A stretch of 64,000 nt of DNA from Ancylostoma caninum (lineage: Eukaryota > Nematoda > Chromadorea > Rhabditida > Ancylostomatidae). Below are positions 14,116 to 27,500 of the stretch, piece after piece. Every line of letters begins with the position of its first letter. Position 1 is the first letter of the stretch. Under the pieces are notes generated by a model. That model searched no databases and had not been told where the DNA came from. It saw nothing but the letters and a program-made list of their open reading frames with translations. Location of the stretch: assembly GCA_037903475.1 (NCBI GenBank), contig JBAJFG010000437.1, positions 682,001 to 746,000 on the forward strand, in the 5' to 3' direction. Both the position numbers and the translations under genes were made by a program.

Positions 14116-14519
14116 CCGGCATTTCACTCACTCATTTGATCTACTCTCGTGAATTTCTGTGGATTCTAGCAGATGGGGAGGGGCCTTAGCGAGGCCTAGG
14201 GAAAAACCGGCCGGCTTAGGTGTACCTGGAGATCCATTAGGTGGCTTCATAATGATATCATGACTCATACAGTCACTGGGAGTCGCTTTCTCATCTCTGA
14301 TTTGTCATTATCATTGAATCATACGTACTCCTGTGTCTTTATCACTATTGGATGTTCCTGAAAAATTTCCCTTCATTTCCTTGGTTTTTTGCTCTTCATT
14401 TCGACCTACGATGCTCCACATCACAAAGATCTCTTGATAAATTTGTTTCTTTTCGCAATTCTTGTCGTTTTGACCAATTTTTTGTGCATTCTTGCTCTTT
14501 CTATGACATTGATGTTCAT

Positions 14520-14680
14520 GGATGCTCTGGAAAAGAACTGGACGAGTTTTCTCGACACAAATTATGGCTATATTTTCATGCGATTGACTCATAGCAGGCA
14601 GCTGCAGCCAGTTAGTCAAGAAATCTATCATCTTCTGGGAAAACTCGTCCAGTTTTTTCCAGAAACCTATCCAGGAATCC
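14520..14680. repeat. Foldback (inverted repeat) element
   Basis: TCTGGAAAAGAACTGGACGA near 14528 is mirrored by TCGTCCAGTTTTTTCCAGA near 14647, with flanking bases partly paired (ATGGATGCT against ATCCACAT). The 153-codon open frame across it is therefore not treated as a gene. Confidence 0.55.
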
Positions 14681-15500
14681 ACATGACCCTCCCGGAACTA
14701 TTCGTGCATCACATCAACAAGTTGCATACTCTCCTCTTGCTCATCTCTTCCACTTCCTTATCCACAGCTGGGGCTTCAATCCTTTACTCTGGATATTTTT
14801 CCTTTCCAAGTCCTCGCTCAATAAACGACATTTTCCTCCGTCAATATTGAAATCTCCTTACGTCATCGGTCATACTGACTTATCGCTCAGGAATAAGCTT
14901 ATTGAAATTCGCATTGGAACAGTTTATCTTTCACGGCTTAGCCTGTCACTTTTTCTCACTTATCCTATCCATTTATTACTTTTCCTCCCCATTGATACTC
15001 ATCTCTTTGGACAGGTTTCTGATTGGTTCCTTGAAATATGTGATTTTTACGATTTTTGCGACTTTTTACGACTCCGTTCATAGTGCATTTCAATCCGGTT
15101 GCCGCATAAAATCCTTCACCAATTGAGGCGAACGCCGCTGCTGCGACTGAAATTTCGCTTGTTTTACGCGCGCCACGAAAGAACCGTTGAAGCACACACA
15201 CACATTGTTTTTCCAAAGGGGAAACCACTTGATGTACATGTCGTTTGGCACCCGCGCTCGGGTTGCCACATTGCACCCCGACGACGCTCGCGCCGCTTAT
15301 GTTTGCCCCGATCTCTTGCCGGGGGTTTTTTCTGCCCCGTGGTTGCTCGAACGGTTCGCGTTATGAGTTGCCGACGACGCGCTTTTGCTTGTTCTAGCCG
15401 CAGTTGCCGCCGCTCTGCGTACTCAATCATTCTTGCTCGTCGTCGCCGTTGTTTCCGCGTTTTCTTATGCGTGCATGCGTGCGTGCGATACGAGTGCGTT

Positions 15501-15521
15501 GCGTGTTTCAGTCAATGTGTG
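15501..15521 (+). promoter_or_regulatory. Acceptor just 5' of the sem-4 ATG (possible SL trans-splice site)
   Basis: GTGTTTCAG ends at 15511, leaving a 10-base leader (15512-15521) before the ATG. Nematode spliced-leader acceptors look like this and usually sit a few to about 20 bases from the start codon. It could equally be the acceptor of a 5'UTR intron. Confidence 0.5.
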
Positions 15522-15594
15522 ATGGCGTCGACGCTGGGTCTGGTGTCGCGACGTAAGCAGGCGAAGCCACAACGTCACCAGGATCTGCCAAAGG
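15522..15594 (+). CDS. sem-4: sem-4 exon 1: N-terminal NuRD-recruitment motif
   Basis: The first 24 codons begin [29 protein letters not shown] is the hallmark N-terminal peptide of Spalt/SALL repressors that binds the RBBP4/NuRD co-repressor (family knowledge). The donor GTCAGT at 15595 leaves phase 1, which fits exon 2 at 31490. The frame is also open far upstream, to 15099, because the island is GC-rich. The ATG at 15522 is chosen because it lies 11 bases after a TTTCAG acceptor and just ahead of the motif. Confidence 0.88.
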
Positions 15595-18500
15595 GTCAGT
15601 TAGTGTTTGTACACCCATGTCTTGTGTGTTTTCTATCGCTTATTTCGAGTACACGCGCGTCAATCGCGACGTCGCGCGTCGCGTCATGTTTCTTCACCTG
15701 CACATGTTGCGTGTCTCATCATAATGTACATAACTTGCATTAGACAAAGGCCGACCGACCTTGATGGCTCGTTAACAACTTTACGCTTCAAATCGCTCTC
15801 GCCGCAGCGATGCGTTGCGAAGCGCGCGCCGCGCTGCGCAGCGCCTCGCAAGCGCATTCAAAGGACACCCCCCCCCCCCCTCCCTTCACGACGACGTTGC
15901 GAATATTACCGTATCCACCCGCGCCGCGGCCGACCACTCGTCATGCGCATATTATCGTCGCCCCGCCCCCGCGGCTTATCCAATCATACACAACGCCTCA
16001 GGCATAGCAATGCGGGCCCGCGGCCGAGAGAGCGTGCGAGCCGAGGAGGGCGCAGACGGGGCGCCGCGCCCGCATCTGCGAATTAATCTGATTTCGTGAT
16101 TGAAACAATGTCATGATGCTCGGCGAAGTAATGTCACATCATGGGGGAAGTATAGCGAGGGGAGCAGCAGCTCGTCATGGCTGGGGGGATGTTTACAATC
16201 GTTGCGATCCGAGACTTTTACGTCTCGACTTCACATAAGACGTTTAGGCAGTAGGAAGTGGAAAAATGTTGCAAGTTCCATTCATTTTTGGAACGATCTA
16301 CTTGCATTATCTTACACTTATGAAACAAATTTGCAATAGCTATCGTCGAACAAAACAAAGTAGTTGAGGTAATTTAATCTATGGCTTCGAATGCTAACGT
16401 GAACATTCGAATATTCAAGAAGGATTCCCTAAAGGCTTTTCTACAGGCCTTCCCCTCTTTCCTCCAGAGAACTTTTAAAAGTTCATTTTAATTTGAATTC
16501 GATTTCAATTAAATTCTGCACAAAAACTCAAATTTTCGACTTTTCAAAATCAAATATTTGTTCAATATTGAGTGAATTTCACATACTCTTTGGTCCCAAA
16601 CATAACCAGGAACAATTCATAAACTTATTAGCCGAATGAATGAATTATACTAGCTCTATGAATTGTGCTGACTACCGTGCCGAGGTTTAAAGACGACCAG
16701 ACCTAGGAACTAATCCGGAATAACCAGGGACACTGCCATAAAACAGGCCTTCATATGGATTTGAAACTCCACAAAATCGATAAAACCCATAATTTGCGAA
16801 TTGTTTACACTTATCCTGTTCCATAATAAATATTGGCCACATCACAAGAGTTTCTATGATTTCCTACTTTATTTTCTTACTTTTACTTTTCATCCACTAG
16901 CCATATTTGTTCTGAGGACTATGGTCCAACTACTTAAGCCTTATAAAACAAAAAAAAACGACAGAAAAATGAAAAATTAGAAGATATCCGTGTTTGGTTT
17001 CCGTTTCGTGCACAAACCCTAAACAGAAGCTAATCTAACATCATAACATCATAATACGTATATGAGCTGTTTTTACTTATTCTTTTCCCACAGTAATGTT
17101 TTCCCAGCCAACCACAGCCAGGTTAACTTCTCATCAGGGTTTTCTTTGCATTAAATTTGAAAATAGAATCCATGATGTTGACCAGGCTCAAATGTTCTCC
17201 GAGGTCTCTCTTGTCATATTTGTTTTTTACACTGTTCCATGTATGACTTATTTTTCGACCTCTAGATCCGTTCGCCGATATTTCAAACTCGATTACCCGC
17301 GACGATTTTTTAAATATTTGTCTTGCACTTTTTCGTGTTCTCGCAGAAATCAAACACATCATAGCGTAAGCTAATACCTTTGCAAACGCCACGAAGTCGA
17401 AATTGGGAAGGGTACAAAATCTAGGAAGTATTGGAGGAATTTCTAGAAATTTCCACAGTACATTCAGTCAAACGTTGCTTTGAAACATTAAAACTTGTTG
17501 CTCTTGCTTTCTTGTCGCTTAACAAGACCTCTTTTTTTTACATCGTACTGAATATCAGCTTATTTGTGAGGGCCTGAACATTAATTAATTTTTTTGTGAA
17601 TTATAGAGTAAACAGTATCTAGATGGTCTTTGAATCGCTCCTCTTCCCCACTTCCTCAAAACAAATCCCGGATCTTCTTTGATGCACAGCGAAGAGATTA
17701 ATATTTTTCCGTGAAAGTTTCATAATCAGCACGTTCCGCTATCACACCGTCTGTGTCTCTTTTTCTCTTGCTTCTTGCTGTTTACCCAGGTGTCATACGT
17801 TAACGCTTCATCATCTGAGCCAGCTGTAAGCTTTGTACGATGATGGATGCCTGAGGCGGTGCATTGTTCAGGATTGTAGGAAGTGTTGCTATTCGTTGAG
17901 AAACCAGCAGGAGGGCAGAGCTACAAAGAAATTGGGTTTGGGGTAATTTTGGGGTTACAGGTGGGGGTATTCTGCACTATGAGGGGCCCAGGGACCTTCT
18001 ATTGCTCTGTCCGAGTTTTCAGAAGCAGTGGGGCAGTGAAGGTCCAGAAATTTCCTGGAAAGGGGGGGGGGACGACAGTAAGAATGTGAGGTCAGTGAGA
18101 AAAAATTGGAATTTTGATGAATTTCCAAAACGATGCGCAAAAATCAATAGGGAAAAGTTAAAATGGAAGAGTTATCCATTTTACGAAGCAATTTTGGAAT
18201 ATGCCCCACCCCTGGCCCCTACAGGGGCCGTAAGGATCGTTGGGATTACCTGACGAACGTGTTGACACCCCCTCCCCACCTCCAACTCTATCCAGTGCTA
18301 ATATGGGCTTCAACATGTTTACCCTGGGTAATCTCAATTATGCACCCAGGCCCAGGCTAGGAAGTAGCTGCTCATCCCAAAAATCGTCGTAAATCACAAA
18401 TATTACCGACTAGTGTTAAGAGTGTTGTTATTTCAAGGAACTAGCCAGTAGAGAACAGATTTCATCCTTGAGTAAATCACCCTCTGGCCACTTGCGGGCT

Positions 18501-21500
18501 CAAATCGCTATCAGCCCGCACGCGGGCCGCCCGACGTCATGCCTTCTCATGTTTACTTGTATGCGTATGTGTCTTGTCTCGTGCATTATGAGTTGATGCG
18601 CATCTAGCACCGCGAACCGGCAGCGTCGTGGGCGGCTGCGCCTGTGCGACAAGTGTCGGCTGTCGTCGTCAGTTATAAATTCGAAGATGTCTATCTGTAG
18701 CCGCCAGCCGCGCGACCCGAAAATGGCATGTTTCAACGGACGGGCGGCAAATCGCGATGACACATCGTGTCGCTTTTTCGCACGCTCCGTGTGTGTATGT
18801 GTTTCGCGTTTCGAACCGCCGCCAGCGTCGCGCCGCAGCCGCCGCGCGTCGCCGCGACGCCGCGCCGCGTCGCAGCTCCTCAAAAAGCCACCTCGAAATG
18901 TGACCTCGCAGCGATGAAGTGCTCGCGCGCCTAGTTGCGAATGGTAATGGCGGCTAATCGCGGTCCGTTGCAAATCTGCCCCTCGTCGTGGTCGTCGTGT
19001 TGAGGTCGCGACCGTGTCCGAAGTGCGTCGAATCAATAGCGAAATTGTCGTGTGCGTGCTGCTAAGCGCGGGAGATGACGGACGAACGCGAGCTGTCGAG
19101 GGCGGCTGATAATTTGATATGACAACTGGTATCATTCGATCATTCACCAGCCGGCCAGCCACCCGGCCAGCAGTAGCAGTAGATGTGTCTCGTAGTTAAT
19201 ATGTCATGAAGAAGGCGCGCGTGCGCACGCGCGCGAACGAGCGCCGGCGCCGGCCGGCCACTCGGCATAACAATTTCACTATGAGCGCTATCAACAACTC
19301 GAACAAGCACGCTGTGCTTTTCGCGGCAGCCATCTCGGATGAGGAGGGGTGTGGACCACAGCGGCTTCTTCGGAGCACTCTGCCTAGTACGGAATTCCCT
19401 TCGCGAAGAGGAATGGTCCCGAATCAGAAGGGCTAAATAATTATTTAGGAGAAAAACCAGCAGAGGGGTCCCTTCCTTTCCGGAACGTGCTATGATGTCA
19501 GAAGTGCCACTTCCTGTGTCAACTCAGGTCCTTCACTCAAACAAGCTGTCCATAGCAAGCAAAAACGTGCGCGGATACTTACTCTCCAAGCGCGTCATGT
19601 TTTAAGTGTTCTGAGGTGTCCAAATTAGGTCTGGGCCCTGCCTAGAAACTACAAATGCGAGTCAACTGCCTTTTCCGGAGAAAATACCTGGAATACCAGA
19701 ATGCCTTTAGCTCAGCTGGTGGCGCCACTGAGTTCTAACCATTTTATAAAGACTATGTGGTGAAAATTCAGTTCCAGGTAATAATTTCTCCGTATCTCTC
19801 CAGAAGGGAGAACACCTGTAGAAGTTTCGGCTTCTATGATGCTGCTGTAGCAATATTTGTCTATTCTTAAAAATTTACCTGTTTATTTATTTCTGCATTT
19901 ATACGTTCAGCTGGAAATCTATGCGAGGTTGTCTTTATCCTCTCAAAGCCACATTCTAGCACGGGTGTGGCGCGTTGCACCTCAAGCGGGCGCTGCTGAC
20001 GAGTGAAGAGTGCTGCGATTGGCTGGTTGGGTAAATTGACCAATCACGGAGAGCTCAGACACTCCGCCCTCTTCAATCAATTTCACTCCGGTGGTTTCGA
20101 CCTAAATTTCCAAAGAATGTATGAGGAATATGTCAGAAAATTGAGCAGAAATTAGCAGGGATTTGAGCGGTACTCATTAAAGACACAACCGATTTGTTTT
20201 TGAGAACAAGTAGAGTGGAAAATACATGGAGTCAGCAAAAGTGGGGTGAAATTCTGTTGGAAATTTGAGAAAACTGCAGTTTACGCAAGGTGTCCGTGAA
20301 TTTTCTCGGGAACCGCAGATGTAAACAACCAGGAGAGGGTCTAAGGAAGATCCTGTTCCGTTTTCCACGATATTTTAGCAGATTTTTTTTATATTTGAGG
20401 ACACTAAGGCTCATACAATATCAAATATTTGGTGCGCTAAGGAGTAATTTTCCAATAAAATATAGTCATCTTTCACAGAAGTGCTGTCGTGCTTTTACTT
20501 TACTACATTATTTTACTAATACCACTCTTATTTACTATACCTTTGCTCTCTCAGTTTTATTATATCATCTCACAATAGTGCCCTCTGAAGATGGCATGAT
20601 TTGTACGGACAAATTCCGAGTTCAGCAATCACAAATCACCTATCAACGTACGATTTGTTTTGTATTTTGCACCTGGTCCATCGTTGGCACTTTGCCAGGA
20701 CCAAATTTTGTAGCTTTAGTTGACCCGCGGTAGCAGTCTCAAGCTGAGGGGTTTTCACCCACCCTCCCCCCTCCCGTCCCCACCGTGTGCTGCCCGGGGC
20801 ACGCAATAATAGCAGTGGTGGGCCGGCGATGAGGATGAAGTCGATTTGACGCGGAGATTGTGTGCGCGGCGTGTGTGTGTGTGTGGTAGAACAGCGCGTT
20901 GTCTCTAAGTGGAGAGGAGTTCCTTTGGGACACACCGACAATTCCGAAACGGGCCGCTCCATGCGAATGTGATTATGCCAACAGCCCATAGTCATTAGGG
21001 CCAGTTGTGCGTCCCGTCCGCACCGCCGCCTGCCCCGCGGCGGCGGCAGGACGCGGCGACTGGCGCTGAGATGAGCTGGAGCACGATTTGAGCACGAAAT
21101 CCACTCGCCGCGATAATTGCTTTTTGTCCGATGGGCGGTATATAGTCATATTCCATCCTGGCTCAGTTCTAGGCGCGGAGGGCCTCGGCTCGCATGGTGC
21201 TGTGCTCCTTGAGATTACATTGACTTGGTTCTTTATAATATCCCTTTTAAGGTCACTCTCAGGCCATGTGTCCTTCGCTATAGCAAAGATTCATAGAGCT
21301 AGGATGCCCTCTGGCCTGAATTCATGTATTTTGGAGGGTTTTATATTTGGGGAAAGTGGTTTGAGAGAAGCAGATCGTAATTATAACCCTTGTGTTCCCT
21401 TTTGAGGTAGGTATTCGTCAATGAGGGAATTACTGTGTAGTCTATGAAATCCTTATAATCTCACCTCTGGTTTGCTGGTTTGCTGAACTTGAGCTCTGAT

Positions 21501-24500
21501 GTTCCCATGCTCCCTTTGACATCTCCTAGGCTTTCTCAAGCCATTTAAGGAAGTACCCTAACTTCCTGCTCACCTTTCTTCACCTCATCCCACTCTCCCA
21601 ATCTTGCATTGTCCTCCCAACCCCCTACAACACTCAAAATCCCCAAGAACCCTCTCCCTTAGTGTTACCATAGCCACCGCTCCGTGCTATGGCTGCAGTT
21701 ATGGCGGCCGACTCATAATCGCGGCGCTCGTGATTGGTCGCCGCTTACGGTAATAACCAATATCGCGAGGCAAATATGTCCGCCGTGGCCCGCCCATTCT
21801 TATGAATAACGGCTGCCTACTGTAACTGTGCACTCTTATAAGTCGCCTGCGCTAAAGTACTGGGGTTTGGAGGGTTTTGGGGTTGGGGGTGGTGGTATTG
21901 GGGAGGTTTGGGGATCACTTATAGTGGCTGGGACAAGTTTTCTCTGATGGGTGTGGGTTCTCTTGCAGTTTCATTTGTGATTTTTGAACTTTTAGTATTT
22001 GAATGCTTGAATTTCTTTTTTTTTCATGTATTTTTTGAAAATTCTTTTTTTACTAAAGCGACATCTATAAAACGAAATCCATGAAGAGTTAGCAGTAATA
22101 CGTACAGTACGAAGTCGATCCAGTTTCTAGTCATTTTCTCTTGGGAAGAAGTTTAAGGGGGGGGGGGTGGGGAAGGGTTAGGAGTAGGTGAATATGCTGG
22201 ATACAGGAGCCTAGTAGAGTCCGTTTGTATGGCAACCAGAGGAGTTTTTCCTTAATCTAGACTATTTAAGGATGTGGAAACCTCTAGGATCCTGAGAGAT
22301 CAGCAGAATCTTGGTAGCCTTCTTCTTGTTCCTCTTGTTCTTCCTTCTCATCCCTTTTCCCACTCCTTTCTTCTTACTCTTCCTGTAGGTAACCATCTGG
22401 TTGTTAGCCAATGATCCACACCTCGAGAAAGGCCTAGCGACAGGCCTAGCCATCCCTGACTCTCTGCAGGATTTCCAGAATGTTCCTAGGCTCTGTTCAT
22501 CGCGTACATCTTCCCAGCCACCCACGAATTACGGACGTTTCTTAGAGGACGATGGAGCAGCACCTGCATCGTTCGTTCGTTCGCTCGCGCGCCCGTCTAA
22601 TCCGTCCCTCTTCATAATGCCCCTTCTTTCAACACACACACAATTCGATAAAGTGCAATGTCGTTTCTGCATGGGGGAACATGCGGGGCGAGGTGAATCC
22701 GTGCCATCTCCCTCTCGAGAACGACCTCAACGGTTCGCAATCCCAGAACGCTACGGTCTTAGGCCAAATTGATCGCGACATCGCTAAACAGTAAGCGCAT
22801 CGATTTTCGTACGTTATGCGGGCGCTGTGCCTCATCTCGTGATGAATCGTCTTGTCCGCAACGCCTCATCTTTTGCCGCGCTGATTCCGCCCTGGGGCCT
22901 CCACCGATCCACACACACTCTCCCCCTTCCCCCTGGCCCCGGCGCCAGCCTTGCGCTGATTCCTTTATGATTAATTCGCTAGCTGGTCGTGGGGCGAAGC
23001 AACTGCTTCCGAGCTATTCCCGCCGACGATCATAACTTTTTATTACCTGCAGTGATTGTCGGCGCTCTCCCCCGGGGACGCGCCCCGTGCGCCCGTCTAG
23101 CCGTCTGCCGCATCCGCCACCGCCACACTGCCTCGTTTAATGGTGTTTGGGCGAAGCGCCGCGGTATTATATTTTGTGTGTTGCGATGTTGGCGAATTAT
23201 TAGTTGAGGCAACTGGTTGGCGAACCCATAAAATTCCGAAGAATGAGAGTTTTTGAGGCCGTCCCAGTGTTGCGTTTCGCTTCAAGGGGGAGAATACGAT
23301 TTGCAGCGATGGAAATGTACGATTTTGAGGAGGCTGGAGGAGGGCGAGGGATCTGAGGGATGTGTTGACGAAGAGAAGTCACCGCAAAGCGTATATGGAC
23401 GATTTTTACCCATTATAATTATATCCTTGTAGAGTTTGCATTTAAAACCATGATCCTTAGATAATGTTTCGAACGGATGTATTATTTGACATATTTGATA
23501 TTCAAGTATCCAATCCAGAAGAAAGAAAACCTGGTAGTCCTGGAGAAAAGGATAGTAGGGCTACAGTGCTTCTTGTTTTTAGGATTCTCGATTCTTCAGA
23601 TAAGCTTCTAAACTATGTAAAATGTAAAAATTAAATCTACTCATCTTTTATTGCGTCAAAACTCTGCTGAACACATTTCTCGAAGGAAGTTCTCTCACAA
23701 GAGAATATGGCATTCTAACTATAAGCAACACAGAATGAGGCGCATTCCTTTGGTCACGTATCTTTTCCTTGTTAGGGATTACTGTGAGAAAGGGGAACAT
23801 GAAAAAAGCGAAATGAAGAACTACCTACTCACGTTTCCCTTTGTTCGAAATAAATTTTGTAGTTCACAAGTTGAGAGCTACGTGATAATCACTTCTCCTG
23901 AAGATTTTCTCGTGAGTCCTCGAAGCATAATTTTCTCAAAGCCAGATTCTATGTTGCGTTAAGCTATAAGTAGCATAATTCCTTTTCTTTTCATCTCTTT
24001 AAGGGTCTTATCCGTTTGTTCAAATGATTGCACGATGTACTACTTGATGTAATGAAATAAACAAACAAATAATACCAAGATAGGATTTTTTGGCGTTGGA
24101 TGAAGCTTGTATGTGATGATGGGAGGTTGAAATCTGGACTTTCGACGGAACTTTAGAATATGGACAGGGATGGGTGCTAGTTCTGTTTTATTTTTGCTAA
24201 AAAACATTCTTTAAACCCAATAGTTGATTTGAAGGCTTGTTTTGCATCATTACCATAAAATCCACGCATTCATCGAGTGACAGATGTTACAAAGGAGATC
24301 TGCTTAATGTTGCTGGGCCCTGAGTCTCGAAGTCTCAGGGTATCAAGCTGTTTCAGGAACCACATTCATGGATGTTGTCCCTCTCATGTTCTTTTCGCTT
24401 GGATAACATCGTCTGTGGCTTGAAATAACATTGCTTAATGAGACGCAATACTTATATTTGGGCCAGCTTGGGACTATAAGCCATAGACATTGATTGTAGG

Positions 24501-27500
24501 GTTATACACGCTTACGGCATCGCTTCAATTTCAGAAAGGTCATGAAAAGGGTGTGGAAGAGGGATTTTCTCACCATTTGTGGAGAACAATCTCGTCAGTT
24601 ATACACTTTTGAGATAACATGAGATTCCCTTTTTGTTTTTTTATGGCTTGAAAAGTAAATTTATCCATTGTCCAATTTCTGGCGTATTCTTGCGCCGAAA
24701 AAAAGTAAAAAAAGGATGATATACATAGATCCAATTTAAAAATTGAATGGGTGTGCTCACTAGCTCGTAGTGGTGGTTATCCTTACCAACCAACCTCATC
24801 TGCATAAGTGGTATGCTATACAATGAAGCTTCAATTTAAATTAGTTATAATTCCAGGTTATGGTTCTCAAATACAAAAAAAAATTAATTCTGGTTACTAT
24901 TTACTGTTCTATGCAAAAGACCTAGCGTTTGAAATAGTTCCTAGGAATCTCTCTAGAAAAACATAGCTAAGTTTAGTTTTCCTTCCTCTTTCTCGTTAAG
25001 TGAATGACTTATGGGGTATGTGACAGATATTGTTGTAATTTTTCCTTCCCAGTATTTTCATCCGCTCAATATCCTGAGGTGAACTGGCAGCTAATGCTGC
25101 CTAACTGTGACAACTTTGAACCAGTACATATAAAAATGTGTGTTGTTGGATGTATTGTGTACAGGCATAATACCGTTCCAATATCCCTTACTCATATATA
25201 CGTACATATTTCATGACCTTATTTTAAGAAGGGTAAAATAGGTTTGAAAGAAGCTAGGAAAGTCTGTGGTGTAAGCGAAGAGGTTTCCGAAGCACTTACC
25301 CAAGGTAAATCTCACCGATCCATAACTGCTTGCTGACCCCTAAGTTTGCTCGTCTCCTCCGATCTTTCGCCCTGCCCCTTGTATTATTTGCGTTTGCGAC
25401 AAATTCGAGCAATGTCCTCGCGTCCTATAGCGGCGCCTGTATCCTCATCCCGCTAAGGACATCGTCGGCGTTACGGTAGTTGCTGCGCGAGGGATGCGGG
25501 CGCCCGGGTGGAATGTGTGTATTTTTGCGGGCCGATGACCACACTGAGGTAATTGAATGCTGTCCGTCTGTGTGTGTGTGTGGTGTGGTGTGTGAGGAGA
25601 AATCGCTGACGAGCGACGGAGTGAAAATGAATGAATAAAGGCACGAGTAGTTCGGCAAATACAGCAGCTGCGCGACGCTGTGTGGCTGACTGCGGGCTGC
25701 TGTGAGCAGCCCGCGCTGCTGACTCAGCTGACCGCGGGGAGCTGCTATTGCTCCCCCGAATCAGCTGTAGAGTGATAGAAAGAGCACAGGTAAACTTCGG
25801 CGGTCACTGTTGGATCAGCGTATCAGTGGCTGAATTAATAGATTATTCAGCGAACGATGACAGTTTGTTGAAGGAAACACGGAAGGAAATGGGTTCGAAA
25901 GGGCATAAATATTATCATTTTATCCCTACAGTATCCCTCTCGGTTTAATATGCATTAAATTTGCTGTAAATTCCATAATTCCTGTGCACATGATTATGAA
26001 AAATTATGGCGACAACACGTGTTCCATCCTTAGAAAAACGAAACTTGTTTTGCCTCTCAATTGATCTCAATTGATCTTCCTGTAAACGACGAAACAAAAA
26101 GTGTTACCAGCGCAACTCCGGTGCAGACTTCTTTTTATGGATGAGAAATCTGTTGTTGTTCCCAAAGTGCCCGTCTAAAACCAACATCTTTTCCAGTATG
26201 AGCCAGCTTTAACTTCTATCACGAGTTACGTACATAGGTATGTCCTGAATAACTGCTTACATCCCCGCCAGCTAACCTCTAAATGTAAGTTCCTCATCGC
26301 TATGCAAACTTATTGGAAGTTCTGAGAGTGTTGATAACTACGTAAAAGAAATCCGAGGAGCTGTTCCACTCACTTAGTCTTACATAGTCCTTTTAGTTGC
26401 GTATTTCAAAATAATGCTAAGTCTTTAGCGGCTTATTCTTCTGTTACTCACATAAGTTTTTTTTATTATTATCTATGATTTATATTATAATGAGAAGAAA
26501 AACTGGAAGTTTAATAATAATGTTAGCTCACGGTTCAGAGTACATTTCCGCTAAAACCTACATTTTCAGCTGTTTTTACTGGGCAAGAGTAGGCAAGGGT
26601 GTATATCTGTATCTTGCTAGTGATTAATTTGAGTTACGAGCGATTTCGATTACCGTAAAAATTTGATTGTTTATTAAATCTAAGCAATAATCAATAAATA
26701 ACCGAAGAAGTGAAAACTTGCATACATACAAACGAGTCTGCTTCGCTCGTTCACCTAGGCGGAGGCGAACTGAATTGAATCAAAAGAATTAACAGCCTTT
26801 CTCTAAGAGATAACGTTGTTGAATTTCACTGTCGAGAAGCGTCGTGTTCCAAAGTCCTTTATTAGGGCGAACCCAATCATTGCTAGATTGTCGTGCTTAT
26901 ATATGGAGCAATTCTACAGGAAATGTCGAGAGTTTTCTGATAAAACGAGCATAGACAAAACATAAAGCGAGCCTATTCAGAACAAAGACTTGTAAAGGAG
27001 TGTATTATTCACGAATGTAATTCTAGAATGTCCACAACATCAGGTATTGATTGCGTTTAATCTTCATTTTCGATGACATTCACATCCTAGCAATAAGAAA
27101 TAAACATGTATTTGCAGCTATCCAAAATGCACTACCTGAAGACTGATTGGGTTTTTCATAGTGAGAATACACGTGGGTAGCCAAGCAGTACAATGAAAAT
27201 CTGTTGTCATTCCTGATTTCTGGTACGGTGATATAGATCAAACTCGAAATATTGTAGATCAAACAAAACTATGTAGATCAGAGCAAACTGTTGCAGATTG
27301 AAGTCAAACTGCTAAGGATCGTACTTAAAACATTGCAGATCAGTTTGCTCCAGATCTAACTATTACTGATACTGCCTTACGTGAAGTTGCTTTAGGTCTA
27401 TCCTAAGTTACTGTTATTACTATATATCGCCTTCAAACAGCTGCAAATCAAATTCGCGACGTTTCTACATTTGTCATTACCGTTATTTGCAATAAAAACA

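Noticed and set aside
13390..14127. 245-codon minus-strand open frame
   Set aside because: It lies in a GC-rich island with CGT triplet runs; poly-Asp/Arg content, overlapping frames on both strands and no domain or splice support.
14389..14850. 153-codon plus frame with hydrophobic stretches
   Set aside because: It crosses an inverted repeat and has no matching exons or domain.
15099..15743. 214-codon plus frame around sem-4 exon 1
   Set aside because: Only the part from ATG 15522 to the donor at 15594 is protein-like; the rest is open because of GC content and is interrupted by the acceptor and donor.
18500..19162. 220-codon minus-strand open frame
   Set aside because: Arg/Ser-rich translation of a CpG-rich island; no start context, domain or homologous exon.
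19700..19800. tRNA-like A box TTTAGCTCAGCTGGTGG
   Set aside because: No B box at the expected distance and no pairing acceptor ends.
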